Shown here: piece after piece, positions 1-9,175 of the stretch
Layout of the letters: each line of letters opens with the position of its first letter
Numbering within the stretch: position 1 is the stretch's first letter
Assembly: GCA_023381615.1 (NCBI GenBank)
Contig: JAMCQL010000060.1
Coordinates: forward strand, 16,680 to 80,679
Direction of reading: 5' to 3'
From: Bacteroidota bacterium
GTDB taxonomy: Bacteria > Bacteroidota > Ignavibacteria > Kryptoniales > JAKASW01
Length of the DNA stretch: 64,000 bases
Notes under the pieces: model-generated
What the model was told of the DNA's origin: nothing
The model's input: the letters and a program-made list of their open reading frames with translations, nothing else
Databases searched by the model: none
Position numbers and translations under genes: made by a program

Positions 1-966
1 AGCCTTTTTCATCTGCGCCGTCAATTCCGGGACTACTTCGAATGCGTCGCCGACAATTCCGTAATCGGCAATTTGAAAGATCGGAGCATCTTTGTCTTTG
101 TTGATCGCGACAATGTACTTCGACGAGGACATTCCCGCCAGATGCTGTATCGCGCCGGAAATTGCAACCGCGACGTAAAGCGACGGAGAAACCGTCTTTC
201 CTGTTTGGCCGACCTGATCATCGTGAGGTCTCCAGCCCGCGTCGACGACCGCTCTCGATGCACCGACAGCCGCGCCGAACACATCCGCAAGTTCTTCGAT
301 CATCTTGAAATTTTCAGGTGCGCCCAATCCTCTTCCGCCGGAGACAATTATGTCAGCTTCCGTGAGGTCGGGGCGTCCCGCTTTAGCAATCGAGACTGCC
401 GTAACTTTGGAAGAAAAATCCGAATCTTGAAGATTCAGCGATAGTTTTTCTACCGACGCAGGCAAACCGTTTGCGCTGCCGGGACTGAAGACATTTGGTC
501 TCAATGTGAACACTTTTTTGGGAGAATTCACTTTCAAATCTATTAAGGCTTTGCCTGCATAAACTGGTCTTGTCGCCAGAATGGAACCGCCTTCTCCTCT
601 TAACGCAATGCAATCGGCGGCAAGTCCGGCTTTCAATTTAGCGGCGACTCTTGCGCCGAGGTCTTTGCCCATTGCGCTTGCCGGCAAGAGTATGACATCT
701 AGCGACAAAGATTCCGCCGCGTTAGCGAGAACTTTTCCGTAAGCCGTGGAGGAGTAAAGAGCAAGTCTGTCGTCGTCTGCGGCATAGACTTTTTGAATTC
801 CGTAGCCGCCTAATTCCGGCGCGATTTTCTCGACACCTTTTCCAATTACGACCGCGACCGCTTCCGCTCCCAATTGTCCTGCGAGCTGCGCTGCGGCATG
901 CGCTACTTCGAATGCAACTTTTTTGAATTTACCATCGTGTTGTTCTGCAAATGCAAGAATTTTCAT
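1..966 (-). CDS. etfA: Electron transfer flavoprotein subunit alpha (3' end outside window)
   Basis: The frame is open from an ATG at 964-966 to base 1 (322 codons), so the stop lies outside. The family is usually about 320-325 residues, so only a few residues should be missing. EtfA binds FAD and, with EtfB, carries electrons from acyl-CoA and other dehydrogenases to the quinone pool. The C-terminal FAD domain is clear: SGGRGLG, then [20 protein letters not shown] and [10 protein letters not shown], then NKDKDAPIF and ADYGIVGD. It lies 16 bases after etfB on the same strand, the usual order, so the two are almost certainly co-transcribed and translated into one heterodimer. Confidence 0.95.
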   Translation of the reverse strand, partial: MKILAFAEQHDGKFKKVAFEVAHAAAQLAGQLGAEAVAVVIGKGVEKIAPELGGYGIQKVYAADDDRLALYSSTAYGKVLANAAESLSLDVILLPASAMGKDLGARVAAKLKAGLAADCIALRGEGGSILATRPVYAGKALIDLKVNSPKKVFTLRPNVFSPGSANGLPASVEKLSLNLQDSDFSSKVTAVSIAKAGRPDLTEADIIVSGGRGLGAPENFKMIEELADVFGAAVGASRAVVDAGWRPHDDQVGQTGKTVSPSLYVAVAISGAIQHLAGMSSSKYIVAINKDKDAPIFQIADYGIVGDAFEVVPELTAQMKKA

Positions 967-982
967 TTTAACGCCTCAAATT

Positions 983-1735
983 TTAGATGACTTTTGCTTC
1001 TTCGTGAAGGAGTCTGACGAGTTCAGGAACCGCAGTTTTGTCGGTGCCGAGAATTTTTCCCGCTTGTTTGGCAGGCGGCTTTCGCATCTCAGTTACTTCG
1101 ACAAGCGAATCTACGGCAGACGGCGTAACTTCTTGAATTGGTTTTGATTTTGCAGCCATTATTCCTTTCAACGAAGGATAGCGCGGTTCGTTCAAACCCT
1201 TTTGCGCGGTAATGACGCAAGGAATTGTCATCTCGACGGTTTCTTTACCGCCTTCGATTTCTCTTTCACAGACAACTTTTTTCGCGCCTTCATCGACATC
1301 TAATTTTACGACAACGGATGCAGACGGCAGTCCGAGCATTTCGGCTACCATAGTTCCGATTGCAGAATCATCATAGTCGATCGACTGCTTACCGAAGAAA
1401 ATCATGTCGGCGCCGGAATCTTTGAGCGCAGAAGCGATCATTGACGCGACGGAATAAGAATCTCCGACACTATCGGTTTTCACAAGGATTCCTTTGTCGC
1501 CGCCCATCGCGAGAGCTTTTCGGAGCACTTCTTTGTTTGAATCTCTGCCGACTGACACGTAAGTAACTTCGCCGCCGTTTTTGTCTTTTAGTTGCAGAGC
1601 GGCTTCAACTGCAAATTCATCATAGGGATTAAGGATAAGATTGATCTCGGAGCGATCAATGGTTTTACCGTCTTGACCGACTTTGACTCTTGTTTCTGTG
1701 TCCGGGACTTGGTTGACGCAAACGAAAAGTTTCAT
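983..1735 (-). CDS. etfB: Electron transfer flavoprotein subunit beta
   Basis: A 250-residue protein of normal length for EtfB, beginning MKLFVCVNQVPDTETRVK, typical of the family. It carries the AMP-binding region (LNPYDEFAVEAAL near residue 35) and the GLNEPRYPSLKGIMAAK recognition-loop region near residue 190, which contacts partner dehydrogenases. It forms the soluble cytoplasmic FAD/AMP heterodimer with EtfA encoded just downstream. No dehydrogenase gene is in view, so the electron donor cannot be named. Confidence 0.96.
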   Translation of the reverse strand: MKLFVCVNQVPDTETRVKVGQDGKTIDRSEINLILNPYDEFAVEAALQLKDKNGGEVTYVSVGRDSNKEVLRKALAMGGDKGILVKTDSVGDSYSVASMIASALKDSGADMIFFGKQSIDYDDSAIGTMVAEMLGLPSASVVVKLDVDEGAKKVVCEREIEGGKETVEMTIPCVITAQKGLNEPRYPSLKGIMAAKSKPIQEVTPSAVDSLVEVTEMRKPPAKQAGKILGTDKTAVPELVRLLHEEAKVI

Positions 1736-1879
1736 TTGTCACCTCATTCAAGGATTTAGTGATAAAATTTTAAAAATTTAGTGCCACAAGCGAAGAACTT
1801 CAAGGGGAAGAGAAAGTAAATGACGCGAGTGAGACTGAAATAACAAGGCAACTCGAGAGTATAGGTTCGTGAGCTGAGG

Positions 1880-1906
1880 TGACCGTCACTTCAAAAGTGA
1901 CGGTCA
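1880..1906. terminator. 12-bp perfect hairpin, possible terminator
   Basis: TGACCGTCACTT at 1880-1891 pairs perfectly with 1895-1906 around a 3-base CAA loop. It sits between the etf operon and the end of the subtilase gene, in the 261-base gap 1736-1996. There is no long U-run on the minus side, so it may be a weak or bidirectional terminator or another of the palindromes common in this genome. The rest of the gap shows nothing recognisable. Confidence 0.5.
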
Positions 1907-1996
1907 TTTCTTGAATCTCAAATAGCGGCTATGCGTTTCTTAGTTTACCACAACCCCCGCGAGAGAGCGGCGGCATTTTCCGATCAAGCGGCAAGA

Positions 1997-2249
1997 TCAC
2001 TTCATCAGGATCATTCTCTTTACCTGCACGAAGCTGCCGGCAGACAACTTGTAAATATAAACGCCACTTGAGACATTCCTCGCGTTCCATGTTACCGAAT
2101 GATAACCGGCATCCATTTCTTCGTCGGCAAGTCTTGCGACCTCTCTGCCAAGCATGTCATAGACAGCGAGTTTCACATGAGATGGCTTGGATAAGCTGAA
2201 TCGTATTTGAGTGGAAGGATTAAATGGGTTGGGATAATTCTGTTCAATT
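1997..2249 (-). pseudogene. T9SS type A C-terminal sorting domain, severed from its subtilase
   Basis: The frame reads TIEQNYPNPFNPSTQIRF, then VYDMLGREVARL, SGVYIYKL and ends VKRMILMK. This is a complete type IX secretion sorting domain of about 80 residues that directs export and attachment to the cell surface. It belongs to the subtilase immediately upstream on the minus strand. The coding frame between them is destroyed by an inverted duplicate segment at 2250-2399, so no start codon of its own is evident; the ATG of the surrounding open frame lies in the inverted copy read backwards. It is very similar to the orphan tail at 6096-6410. Confidence 0.85.
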
Positions 2250-2399
2250 GTGACGCATATCCGCCCGGCAATTACACAGCTCACTTTGGAGGAACCTCCG
2301 CAGCTTGCCCGCAAGTGTCCGGTGCAGCAGCACTGATGCTGACCATAAACCCCAATCTGGCACCCTCACAGGTAAAAACCATAGTACAAAACACCGCTG
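2250..2399 (+). repeat. 150-bp inverted duplicate of subtilase internal sequence (arm 1)
   Basis: This segment is the reverse complement of 2701-2850 with a single mismatch near 2395. It encodes on the plus strand the same peptide, including GGTSAACPQVSG, that the minus strand encodes at arm 2. It interrupts the reading frame between the Ig-like tail of the subtilase and its sorting domain. The left junction falls in GTGACGC, a 7-base string also present at the homologous position of the orphan tail near 6349-6355, so the join used microhomology. Confidence 0.95.
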
Positions 2400-3886
2400 G
2401 TTACATCTGCACGTAGATCAAGATAGCCGTCAGAACTATGCATTGTGGTAGAATAGGAATTAGTGGTACTCAACGGTCCGATCCATTGTCCACCAGTCGA
2501 ATTAGCTCTTAGGAACCATGCATAGGTGTAGCTGTCTGTGCTCCCTGTTGCCGACACCGTCCATGTCCCCTGCTGATTGATCGCAAGCTCTCTAGGTCCG
2601 GAAATTGGAGCCATCAACGGTCTTGCGATATACACAGCCGTTCCAGCGTTCAATCGGCCGTAACCAAAATCGGTGTCGTAACCGGACGCGCCCATGTCAG
2701 CAGCAGTGTTTTGTACTATGGTTTTTACCTGTGAGGGTGCCAGATTGGGGTTTATGGTCAGCATCAGTGCTGCTGCACCGGACACTTGCGGGCAAGCTGC
2801 GGAGGTTCCTCCAAAGTGAGCTGTGTAATTGCCGGGCGGATATGCGTCACCTCCCGGAGCACCCCATGTGTAATGGGTGTAGTACGTCGGTGCTCCCGTT
2901 CCGTAATTACCGTCGTTCCAGCCCGGTTGTCCGCCAATGTCTGTTGACCAGACGTCTCCCCTGAGCTGAACACTTCCATCTGGTTGTAAATAACCAAGAT
3001 CACCACTTGGCGTGACTACCGATAATTGCGTCCCTGTCCCCCGAGGACTGTAGTATTGAATGTTGTTCGATTTGTCTGTCGCGCCCACTGCTATAACTCC
3101 CGGAACCGTGGCTGGAAAAGTTACGAAGCCATAATTTCCGTTGTTACGATTGGCACTGTTGCTTGCAGCAAAAACGACGACTGAGCCTCTGCCTCCCCTG
3201 CCTTGAGTTAGTGCCCGATTGATCGCAGCGGCAATGTTATCATACCATATTCCCTGGGGATAGATTCCCCAACTATTGCTCAGAACGTCGGCTCCATGTT
3301 GCCAAGCAAAATCAATGGCGTTAGTAAAGCCATTATTTGTGGTCCCCTGTCCGTAGCTGTTAAATACTCGCAAGAACATTATTCTGCAGTTTGGGGCTAC
3401 GCCCGATATTCCTGTGCTATTATTCTGAGTCGCGCCGACTACACCTGCACATGCCATTCCATGGGCTTCATTCCCACCTGCGCTTGGATCCGAGTCGATA
3501 TCGTAATAATCGTAACCGGCAACAATCCTACTGGAAGGAATATCTTCCTGAGCCATCCCACCTTCATCGATGACTGCAATGGTTATTGACGATGACCCTG
3601 TTGTGATGTCCCATGCGGGCGTCACATTGATGTCTGCGCCATTTACTCCACCAGTCTGACCTGTGTTACGAAGATAATACTGGTTTGAGAAATAGGTGTC
3701 GTTCGGGATGCTCAAGAGACGAACATCAGTTAGGAAATCAGGAAGGGAATACACTACACGAGGATATTCGTGGTACAGATTTGCCATGTCGAGCACCGAC
3801 AAGTCTGATGAATGTGTGACTCTCAAAGTATTAGAGATTCGGTGAAGCCGTGCTGGTGTCAACGACCTCGACATGGTGCACTGCAT
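2366..3886 (-). pseudogene. Subtilisin-like S8 serine protease, catalytic part (broken gene)
   Basis: The open frame holds the whole S8 catalytic domain. The Asp motif is AVIDEGG, the His motif is EAHGMACAGV, the oxyanion Asn is in SNSWG, and the nucleophile is in GGTSAACPQVSG. An Ig-like segment (about residues 425-495) follows. Upstream it joins frame 3831-4316 by a one-base shift. Downstream it enters an inverted duplication at 2399 and ends at an accidental stop. As sequenced, no intact secreted protease can be made unless the frame is recoded or the assembly is wrong. The intact version would be a T9SS-exported extracellular protease. Confidence 0.85.
2701..2850 (-). repeat. 150-bp inverted duplicate, original copy inside subtilase (arm 2)
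   Basis: This is the source copy. It encodes the region around the catalytic serine (GGTSAACPQVSG) in the subtilase frame. With arm 1 at 2250-2399 it forms an inverted repeat with a 301-base spacer (2400-2700). The arms differ at one base only, so the duplication is recent or is an artefact of amplification or assembly. Confidence 0.93.
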
Positions 3887-4316
3887 TCAAAGAACCGATT
3901 TCAGTCCAGTCAACCAGCGGCGAAAACTGAACAACAAATCGATCACTTATCTGGACTTTCGTTTGTCCGCCCACGAGAAAGACGGGGTTGACTATGTCAA
4001 CTTCTGTTTTTGTCTTAAGTCGGGCAACAAGTTGCTTAATATCTGTTTTTGGCTTCAATTTGTAATTGAAGAAACCCCCGCATGCCGCAGGGCCGAGCGG
4101 AGAGGGTTCTTGAAGTGACGATTCCGCCGACATCAGGGACTGTATCTCTGAAGAGGTTACGCCGGGCTTGAACTTGAGCGTTATTTCCTGGTCTGATGGA
4201 GTTAGGGCAATTTTCTCGCCGTGTGAGTAGTAGAAGTAATTCTGTGCGTAAACCGCCGATGAAGAAGATATAACAGCCAAGAAAAGAAAAGCCAAAAAAA
4301 AGATGCACTTTTTCAT
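3831..4316 (-). pseudogene. N-terminal signal peptide and propeptide of the S8 protease (frameshifted)
   Basis: It starts with a typical secretion signal (MKKCIFFLAFLFLAVISSSSA, cleaved near AVYA-Q) and continues with a propeptide-like region, KIALTPSDQEITLKFKPG. It stops at TAA 3831-3833 after SPNL. Deleting one base from that TAA gives N-L-Y-T-L-R-V-T-H-S, which runs straight into the downstream catalytic frame. So a single-base insertion separates the two parts. This could be a real pseudogene, a sequencing error in a single molecule, or, less likely, a recoding site. Confidence 0.85.
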
Positions 4317-4413
4317 GATTTCTCCTTTTCAATTAATTGTGTAACCGGCCAAATAATATTACTCTAACCGAAAATGAAAATGGCGCCACCTGAAACAGGC
4401 GGACCGTCTTGTA

Positions 4414-4431
4414 AAAACCTGGCCGGGTTTT
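4414..4431 (-). terminator. Short hairpin with T-rich end after the lipoprotein gene
   Basis: On the minus strand AAAACC and GGTTTT pair around a GC-rich 6-base loop, ending in a T stretch. It lies about 105 bases beyond the stop of the minus-strand lipoprotein gene, so it is a plausible rho-independent terminator. The stem is short, so this is tentative. Confidence 0.4.
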
Positions 4432-4536
4432 CAAGGAGTGTCTGATTGCCCAAGGGCGCCAGTTCTGTATCATGGCGGCGAATGGTTATGTAAAAATGAT
4501 ACTATCATGTTTGGCTACTTGCTCAGACTTCTCACC

Positions 4537-5622
4537 TCACCTTAGACCTAAGGCAAGAGACTGTATCCTGACGTTACGCGGTTCGAATTTTATCACGTCA
4601 ACCGCACTGTTAGCAGCAAGATCAATTACAAAGATGTCTAAAAAATTGCCGCTAACATACGCTTTTCCACCATCGGCACTAATAACTATTCTGTCAGTCA
4701 TAGTATTAGCTTGCCCGCTAGCATTGTTAACATCTATGAAGCCAATGGGGGAATTTGTGCTTGTTTGGAAGATTCTTATCTTTCCGCTTGGCACGGGCTC
4801 CAGTAAGAAAGGTTTTCCTGGATCTGTCAGATATAAATATTGGCCGTTCATGCCTAATGCGAGCGAGCCGAGAGTGCTTTCATTGTATGCCGGTATCTCT
4901 CCAACAATTGAATCACGAGCAACGTCGATAACGGGACCATTTGCGAAGTAAATATATTTGCCGTCCTGAGAGATCACCATATTGATGAGCGGAAAGCCAA
5001 CGGAGTTATAGTACCGAATAATCTTCTTGCTCTGGTAGTCATAAGCAAAAAGATGACTTCGGTTTGTCCATGAATAGAAAATCTTTCTCACCGGATCAAA
5101 AACCAATGACTCATAGTTGTGTCCAGTATCCAGAATGTTTAAGGTATCAAAGAATGAGATCGCATCAGTTACCGTGTCAATTGTTCCTACTTGTCGCACA
5201 GTATCATAAGGCGTGGATGCGATGATGATTGGAGTCCCATTCGGTTCGAGGTAGATATCTGCTGCCTTTGCTAGAATTTGTTTCTTGGATTTTGTAACGG
5301 GGTCCACAGAATACACAGCGCCTGGCCAATTAACAGGTCCTTGCCTTGTGGTAACGTAGAGTTTCTTACCACTCTTCGTAGCCGTTACATCCCATACCGA
5401 TCCAAACCCATGAAGTGTATCGACAACACTGTCGTCATCTGTATCGATTACGTAGACTTGATCATATCCGCAATTGCCCGCGTATAGATAGTAGGATTGT
5501 GTCGGCTGGATTATTGGCCCAGTTCCATTGTCCTTGCAGCTTGCCAAAAGGAGACTCAATACCCCGAAGAGGCATGACATTCCCCTAAAGGATTTCGTTG
5601 CGTCGAAGAGAGAGGTCTTCAT
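4537..5622 (-). CDS. Secreted lipoprotein with YVTN/beta-propeller-like repeats
   Basis: A 361-residue protein with an N-terminal membrane segment and a lipobox, LLASC, with the lipidated Cys at about residue 29. It is followed by a Gly/Pro/Thr-rich linker. The rest has repeats such as QVYVIDTDDDSVVDTL, VYSVDPVTKS, ISQDGKYIYFANG and ISADGGKAYVSGN. These are the YVTN-type blades of a beta-propeller. It is expected to sit on the outer or inner membrane facing the periplasm or surface. Substrate or partner is unknown. It starts at ATG 5620-5622 behind a GAAAGGGG-type ribosome site. It lies upstream of the broken subtilase on the same strand. Confidence 0.8.
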   Translation of the reverse strand: MKTSLFDATKSFRGMSCLFGVLSLLLASCKDNGTGPIIQPTQSYYLYAGNCGYDQVYVIDTDDDSVVDTLHGFGSVWDVTATKSGKKLYVTTRQGPVNWPGAVYSVDPVTKSKKQILAKAADIYLEPNGTPIIIASTPYDTVRQVGTIDTVTDAISFFDTLNILDTGHNYESLVFDPVRKIFYSWTNRSHLFAYDYQSKKIIRYYNSVGFPLINMVISQDGKYIYFANGPVIDVARDSIVGEIPAYNESTLGSLALGMNGQYLYLTDPGKPFLLEPVPSGKIRIFQTSTNSPIGFIDVNNASGQANTMTDRIVISADGGKAYVSGNFLDIFVIDLAANSAVDVIKFEPRNVRIQSLALGLR

Positions 5623-6095
5623 TTCTTTCCCCTTTCTTTCAATCCTAGCACTTATCGAGAGGCACTGACATCTCCATATGTCTTCAAGCTCAACTCCGTC
5701 CCTCGGGTTTACCGTGTTTGAGGATCAGATTTGCATTATCTGGAAATCAATTCCTGCTGGGAAAAGCGATGTGCATAAGCCGCGGCTCGATGCTTATAGA
5801 GTTCCATCGTGGCCGGCAAGAAGCATTAATACCCATTCATCAGTCTCGCTTGAGAGGCGCAATATTTCTCTGATGAAAGACTAACGTTGGTCATTCTAAC
5901 CTGCACTAGGCACGCCCGCATTCCTGCAAACAGTAAAGACGCTCCCATCTTTCTCCTTGTAGTCCCTCGATTCTAGTCTTCGAGGCGACGAGCTAGTTAC
6001 AGACACCGTGAGAGCTATTGAAAAAGCCACCTTATGCCCTTGGCACCTGACGAGAGGAATATAAAACGGGGATGCAGTCTTGTCAAGTCATCGAG

Positions 6096-6410
6096 TCACT
6101 TCATCAGGATCATTCTCTTTACCTGCACGAAGCTGCCGGCAGACAACTTGTAGATGTACACTCCGCTTGCCATACCGTTCGCGCTCCACGTAACACCATG
6201 GTAACCAGCGGGCATTTGTTCATCTGCGAGCCTCGCTACTTCTCTGCCGAGCATGTCGTAGATAAGGAGTTTAACATAAGCTGGCCTGAAGAGTTTGAAG
6301 CGGATCTCGGTTGTTGGGTTGAATGGGTTGGGATAATTCTGTTCAATTGTGACGCGGTAATGTAATGCCTCACTTATGGTTTCTCGCCAAGCCGCAAAGC
6401 GAACCGCTCG
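6096..6410 (-). pseudogene. Orphan T9SS sorting tail (gene remnant)
   Basis: The minus frame ends with stop 6096-6098 and reads HYRVTIEQNYPNPFNPTTEIRF, VYIYKLSAGS and VKRMILMK, a full T9SS type A sorting domain. Upstream the frame stays open only to a stop at 6411-6413 with no ATG, GTG or TTG start and no cargo domain. The DNA is highly similar to the tail at 1997-2249. It is the leftover 3' end of a deleted surface-protein gene. The rest of the gap 5623-6532 holds no convincing gene. Confidence 0.8.
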
Positions 6411-6450
6411 TCAACATTTCTTTGCGTTCTTGGCGCCTTTGCGAGAGAAA
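6381..6450. repeat. Imperfect inverted repeat of the CTTTGCG / CGCAAAG family
   Basis: The left arm (TTCTCGCCAAGCCGCAAAG, from about 6381) and the right arm (CTTTGCGTTCTTGGCG and CTTTGCGAGAGAAA, to about 6450) are imperfect inverted copies. A related copy occurs at about 30830-30886. It is a non-coding dispersed repeat lying at the broken 5' end of the orphan T9SS tail. Confidence 0.6.
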
Positions 6451-6532
6451 TAACCCCGTCAGTAAGGCATTACTTTGACTTTTCTCCTGATTTATTGCTT
6501 AAAAACATATCTTTAGGTATATTTTTTATACA

Positions 6533-7591
6533 ATGTCTGAGGACGATGGACATAGTGCTTACGAACTATTCGAGAAGAGACTTAAAAAGTCCCTGAGGGT
6601 TGATACTCGCCATTCAGTTCTAGATTTCAAACCCGTCAAGAACTATCTCTATATTTTTACCGATTCAATTTCAAATGCTGTTCATATTTCGCAGGTTTAC
6701 GCGAAAGGATCACTGGATTTCAGGATAAAAGTTGTCCTTCTGCCTGACAAGAGCGTCGGTAAACATGCAAAGGGAATTTGTCATGTCGGCGTTGTGCCTG
6801 TCAGAAGGTCGGACAACTCTTCGAGCGAACAAATCACTCAGGTCTTGTATGGCGAAACTTTCGATACTCTTCAGCTTACCGATAGTTGGGCGAGAATTAA
6901 ATTGCATGCGGACGGTTACATTGGCTGGGTGTCGCTAAATCAGATTACACTTTTTGATAAAAATGTGTTTTTCGAATTTCAATCCCTGCCGAAAGTTTAC
7001 GTTGTCGAAAAAGTTTTGAACCTTTTCGAGAAACCGAACAGAAACTCACCTGCTCTCCGCGAGGCAGTCTACGGGACCGCTCTCAGCGTTGTCGGACGGC
7101 GCGGGAATTTCTTGGAGGTTAAACTTCCCGATGGTTTAATTGCTTATGCTGAAAGATCAGGAGTTAAGAATTCTCCTCCCGTCAAAGACTTCTCGTTGAA
7201 AGGATTGTTCAACACAGCACAAAGTTTTCAGGGAACTTCCTACGTCTGGGGCGGAAGAAGCGCGAAGGGTTTTGATTGCTCCGGATTTGTCCAGACGGTT
7301 TTCAGATACAACGGCATCGAATTGCCGCGCGATTCGTCTGTTCAGTTTTCGGCGGGCAAGCCTGTCGGAAAGAATTTGAAGAATCTTAAAGCGGGAGATT
7401 TATTGTTTTTTTCTTATGATGGCAAGAAGATTTCTCATGTTGCGCTTTACATGGGGAACAATAAAAAATTCATCCATTCTTCGGGATTTGTCAGAGTCAA
7501 CAGCTTTGATCCGAAAAGGAGAGATTTCAACAAAAAACTGTTATCTTCTTTTGTTGGCGCTTGCAGAATAATCGATGAAAGGAAGGTGTAG
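6533..7591 (+). CDS. NlpC/P60 peptidase with two SH3-like domains
   Basis: A 352-residue protein. The C-terminal NlpC/P60 domain (about 225-350) carries the catalytic Cys249 in FDCSGF and His302 in SHVALYMG. It cleaves peptidoglycan peptide stems. Two bacterial SH3-like segments (about 88-145 and 155-205) precede it and probably bind the wall. There is no clear signal peptide on this start, which is unusual for a wall hydrolase; a T9SS/Sec signal may be missing or the protein may act on recycled muropeptides. The ATG at 6533 is followed by an open frame to TAG 7589-7591. The HNH gene follows at once. Confidence 0.88.
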   Translation: MSEDDGHSAYELFEKRLKKSLRVDTRHSVLDFKPVKNYLYIFTDSISNAVHISQVYAKGSLDFRIKVVLLPDKSVGKHAKGICHVGVVPVRRSDNSSSEQITQVLYGETFDTLQLTDSWARIKLHADGYIGWVSLNQITLFDKNVFFEFQSLPKVYVVEKVLNLFEKPNRNSPALREAVYGTALSVVGRRGNFLEVKLPDGLIAYAERSGVKNSPPVKDFSLKGLFNTAQSFQGTSYVWGGRSAKGFDCSGFVQTVFRYNGIELPRDSSVQFSAGKPVGKNLKNLKAGDLLFFSYDGKKISHVALYMGNNKKFIHSSGFVRVNSFDPKRRDFNKKLLSSFVGACRIIDERKV

Positions 7592-7653
7592 TAGTCTTCA
7601 GCTATCATGAACATCAGATCGAAAGAGACGATCACGACAGGACTTACGGAAAG

Positions 7654-8145
7654 GTATTACTTTTAAATCAAAACTACGAACCGCTGACAATTTGCAGCTG
7701 GAAAAAAGCGGTCATCCTTCTTTATTTGGGGAAAGCCGAGTTAATCGAAAGATATGACGGCAGAGTACTGAGGTCTGTCTCGACTTCTTTACCGATGCCG
7801 AGTATCCTGAGGCTCTCGGTTTTCTATAGAGTCCCACATAAGCGGGTGATTCTCTCCCGGAAAAATATTTTGCGGCGCGATGGCAACCGATGCCAGTATT
7901 GCGGACGAGGAGATCTGCCTCTTACTATCGATCACATAATTCCGAAGACTCGCGGCGGAGAAGAGACGTGGGAAAACCTCACTTGCGCCTGCATGCGCTG
8001 CAATAACAAGAAGGGAGACCGGACTCCTGAAGAAGCGGGAATGAAATTGCTCTCCGTCCCTCGCAGACCGAACCACGTGACTTTCATCAGACATTTCGTC
8101 GGAAGAATCGACGAAAAGTGGAAGCCGTACCTTTTTATGAAGTAG
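7654..8145 (+). CDS. HNH endonuclease (start codon unclear)
   Basis: The HNH core is clear: a CxxC zinc pair in CQYCGRG, then LTIDHIIPKTRGG, the second CMRC pair, and NKKGDRTPEEA. Family members begin VLLLNQNYEPLTICSWKKA, which is encoded from 7654. The frame is open back to 7579, but there is no ATG, GTG or TTG between 7579 and 7726; the TTG at 7726 would cut off the conserved N-terminus. So either a rare start is used, translation re-initiates from the upstream gene, or a frameshift separates it from the ATG at 7607. Function is probably DNA cleavage, target unknown. Confidence 0.75.
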   Translation, partial: VLLLNQNYEPLTICSWKKAVILLYLGKAELIERYDGRVLRSVSTSLPMPSILRLSVFYRVPHKRVILSRKNILRRDGNRCQYCGRGDLPLTIDHIIPKTRGGEETWENLTCACMRCNNKKGDRTPEEAGMKLLSVPRRPNHVTFIRHFVGRIDEKWKPYLFMK

Positions 8146-8170
8146 AAATATTTCGTAAATTAGGCGCACA

Positions 8171-9175
8171 ATGCCTAATCCGAAGGATCCTGTGGACAAG
8201 AAAATTATTCTGAGTGGGATGCGCCCAACAGGTAAACTGCACCTCGGTCACTGGACCGGCGCACTTGAGAATTGGGTCGCACTTCAAAATGATGGTGGTT
8301 ATTCTAATTTCCATCTCATCGCTGATTATCATGCTCTGACGACGAATCTCGACACGTCTCATATTTATGAATACTCGATAGACATGGTGCTTGATTGGCT
8401 TGCGGCAGGAATCGATCCCGAGCATAGTCCTGTTTTCAGACAGTCTCAAGTAAAAGAGCACACGGAATTGCATCTGATTTTTTCGATGCTGATTACGAAA
8501 TCGAGGCTCGAAAGAAATCCGACGTTGAAGGAGCAAGTGCGCGACCTGGATCTCGGACCAATCAGCTACGGTTATCTCGGTTATCCTGTGCTGCAAGCTG
8601 CCGACATACTTTTATACAAAGGAGAAATTGTTCCTGTCGGAGATGACCAGTTGTCTCACATCGAGATAACCCGTGAGATTGCGCGCGACTTCAATCGCCA
8701 GTACGGCAATGTTTTTCCTGAGCCGGAACCGAAGCTTACAAAGTTCGCCCGCTTGCCGGGACTTGACGGAAAAAAGATGAGCAAGTCGTTGAACAACGCG
8801 ATTCTTCTTTCCGATTCGCCTGAAGACGTTAAGAAGAAAATGAAAAAAGCGGTAACCGACCCGCAAAAGATACGCAAAGGCGATCCGGGAAGACCGGATG
8901 TTTGTCTGGTCTTCACGTATCATAAGAAATTCAATGCCGCGGAAGAGCAGGAAATAAGGCGCGGCTGCGAGAGCGGTCAACTCGGATGTGTAGATTGTAA
9001 AATGCGAGCCGCAGAAAGAATAAACGAGTTCCTCGATCCGTTCAGGGAGCGCCGCAAGCATTACGAAGGCAAGCCCGAAGAGGTGAAGAAAATTTTGAAG
9101 AACGGAGAAGAGCATGCGAGAACCGTGGCGCAGCGCACCATGAATGAAGTTCACCAAACGATGAAGATTGGATGA
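8171..9175 (+). CDS. trpS: Tryptophanyl-tRNA synthetase
   Basis: A class I aminoacyl-tRNA synthetase of 334 residues, which charges tRNA-Trp with tryptophan using ATP. The HIGH-type motif is HLGH at about 24-27 and the KMSKS motif is at about residue 201. GDDQLSHIEITREIARDFN, typical of TrpRS, lies at about 157. It ends by overlapping scpA by 4 bases (ATGA), beginning a coupled housekeeping operon that runs to lysS. Confidence 0.97.
   Translation: MPNPKDPVDKKIILSGMRPTGKLHLGHWTGALENWVALQNDGGYSNFHLIADYHALTTNLDTSHIYEYSIDMVLDWLAAGIDPEHSPVFRQSQVKEHTELHLIFSMLITKSRLERNPTLKEQVRDLDLGPISYGYLGYPVLQAADILLYKGEIVPVGDDQLSHIEITREIARDFNRQYGNVFPEPEPKLTKFARLPGLDGKKMSKSLNNAILLSDSPEDVKKKMKKAVTDPQKIRKGDPGRPDVCLVFTYHKKFNAAEEQEIRRGCESGQLGCVDCKMRAAERINEFLDPFRERRKHYEGKPEEVKKILKNGEEHARTVAQRTMNEVHQTMKIG

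Noticed and set aside
2250..2850. Inverted repeat as a phase-variation switch with a recombinase
   Set aside because: No invertase gene nearby and the arms lie inside a coding region; template switching or an artefact is simpler.
5678..5884. Open frame of 68 codons upstream of the lipoprotein gene
   Set aside because: No ribosome site, no domain and low coding quality; treated as non-coding.
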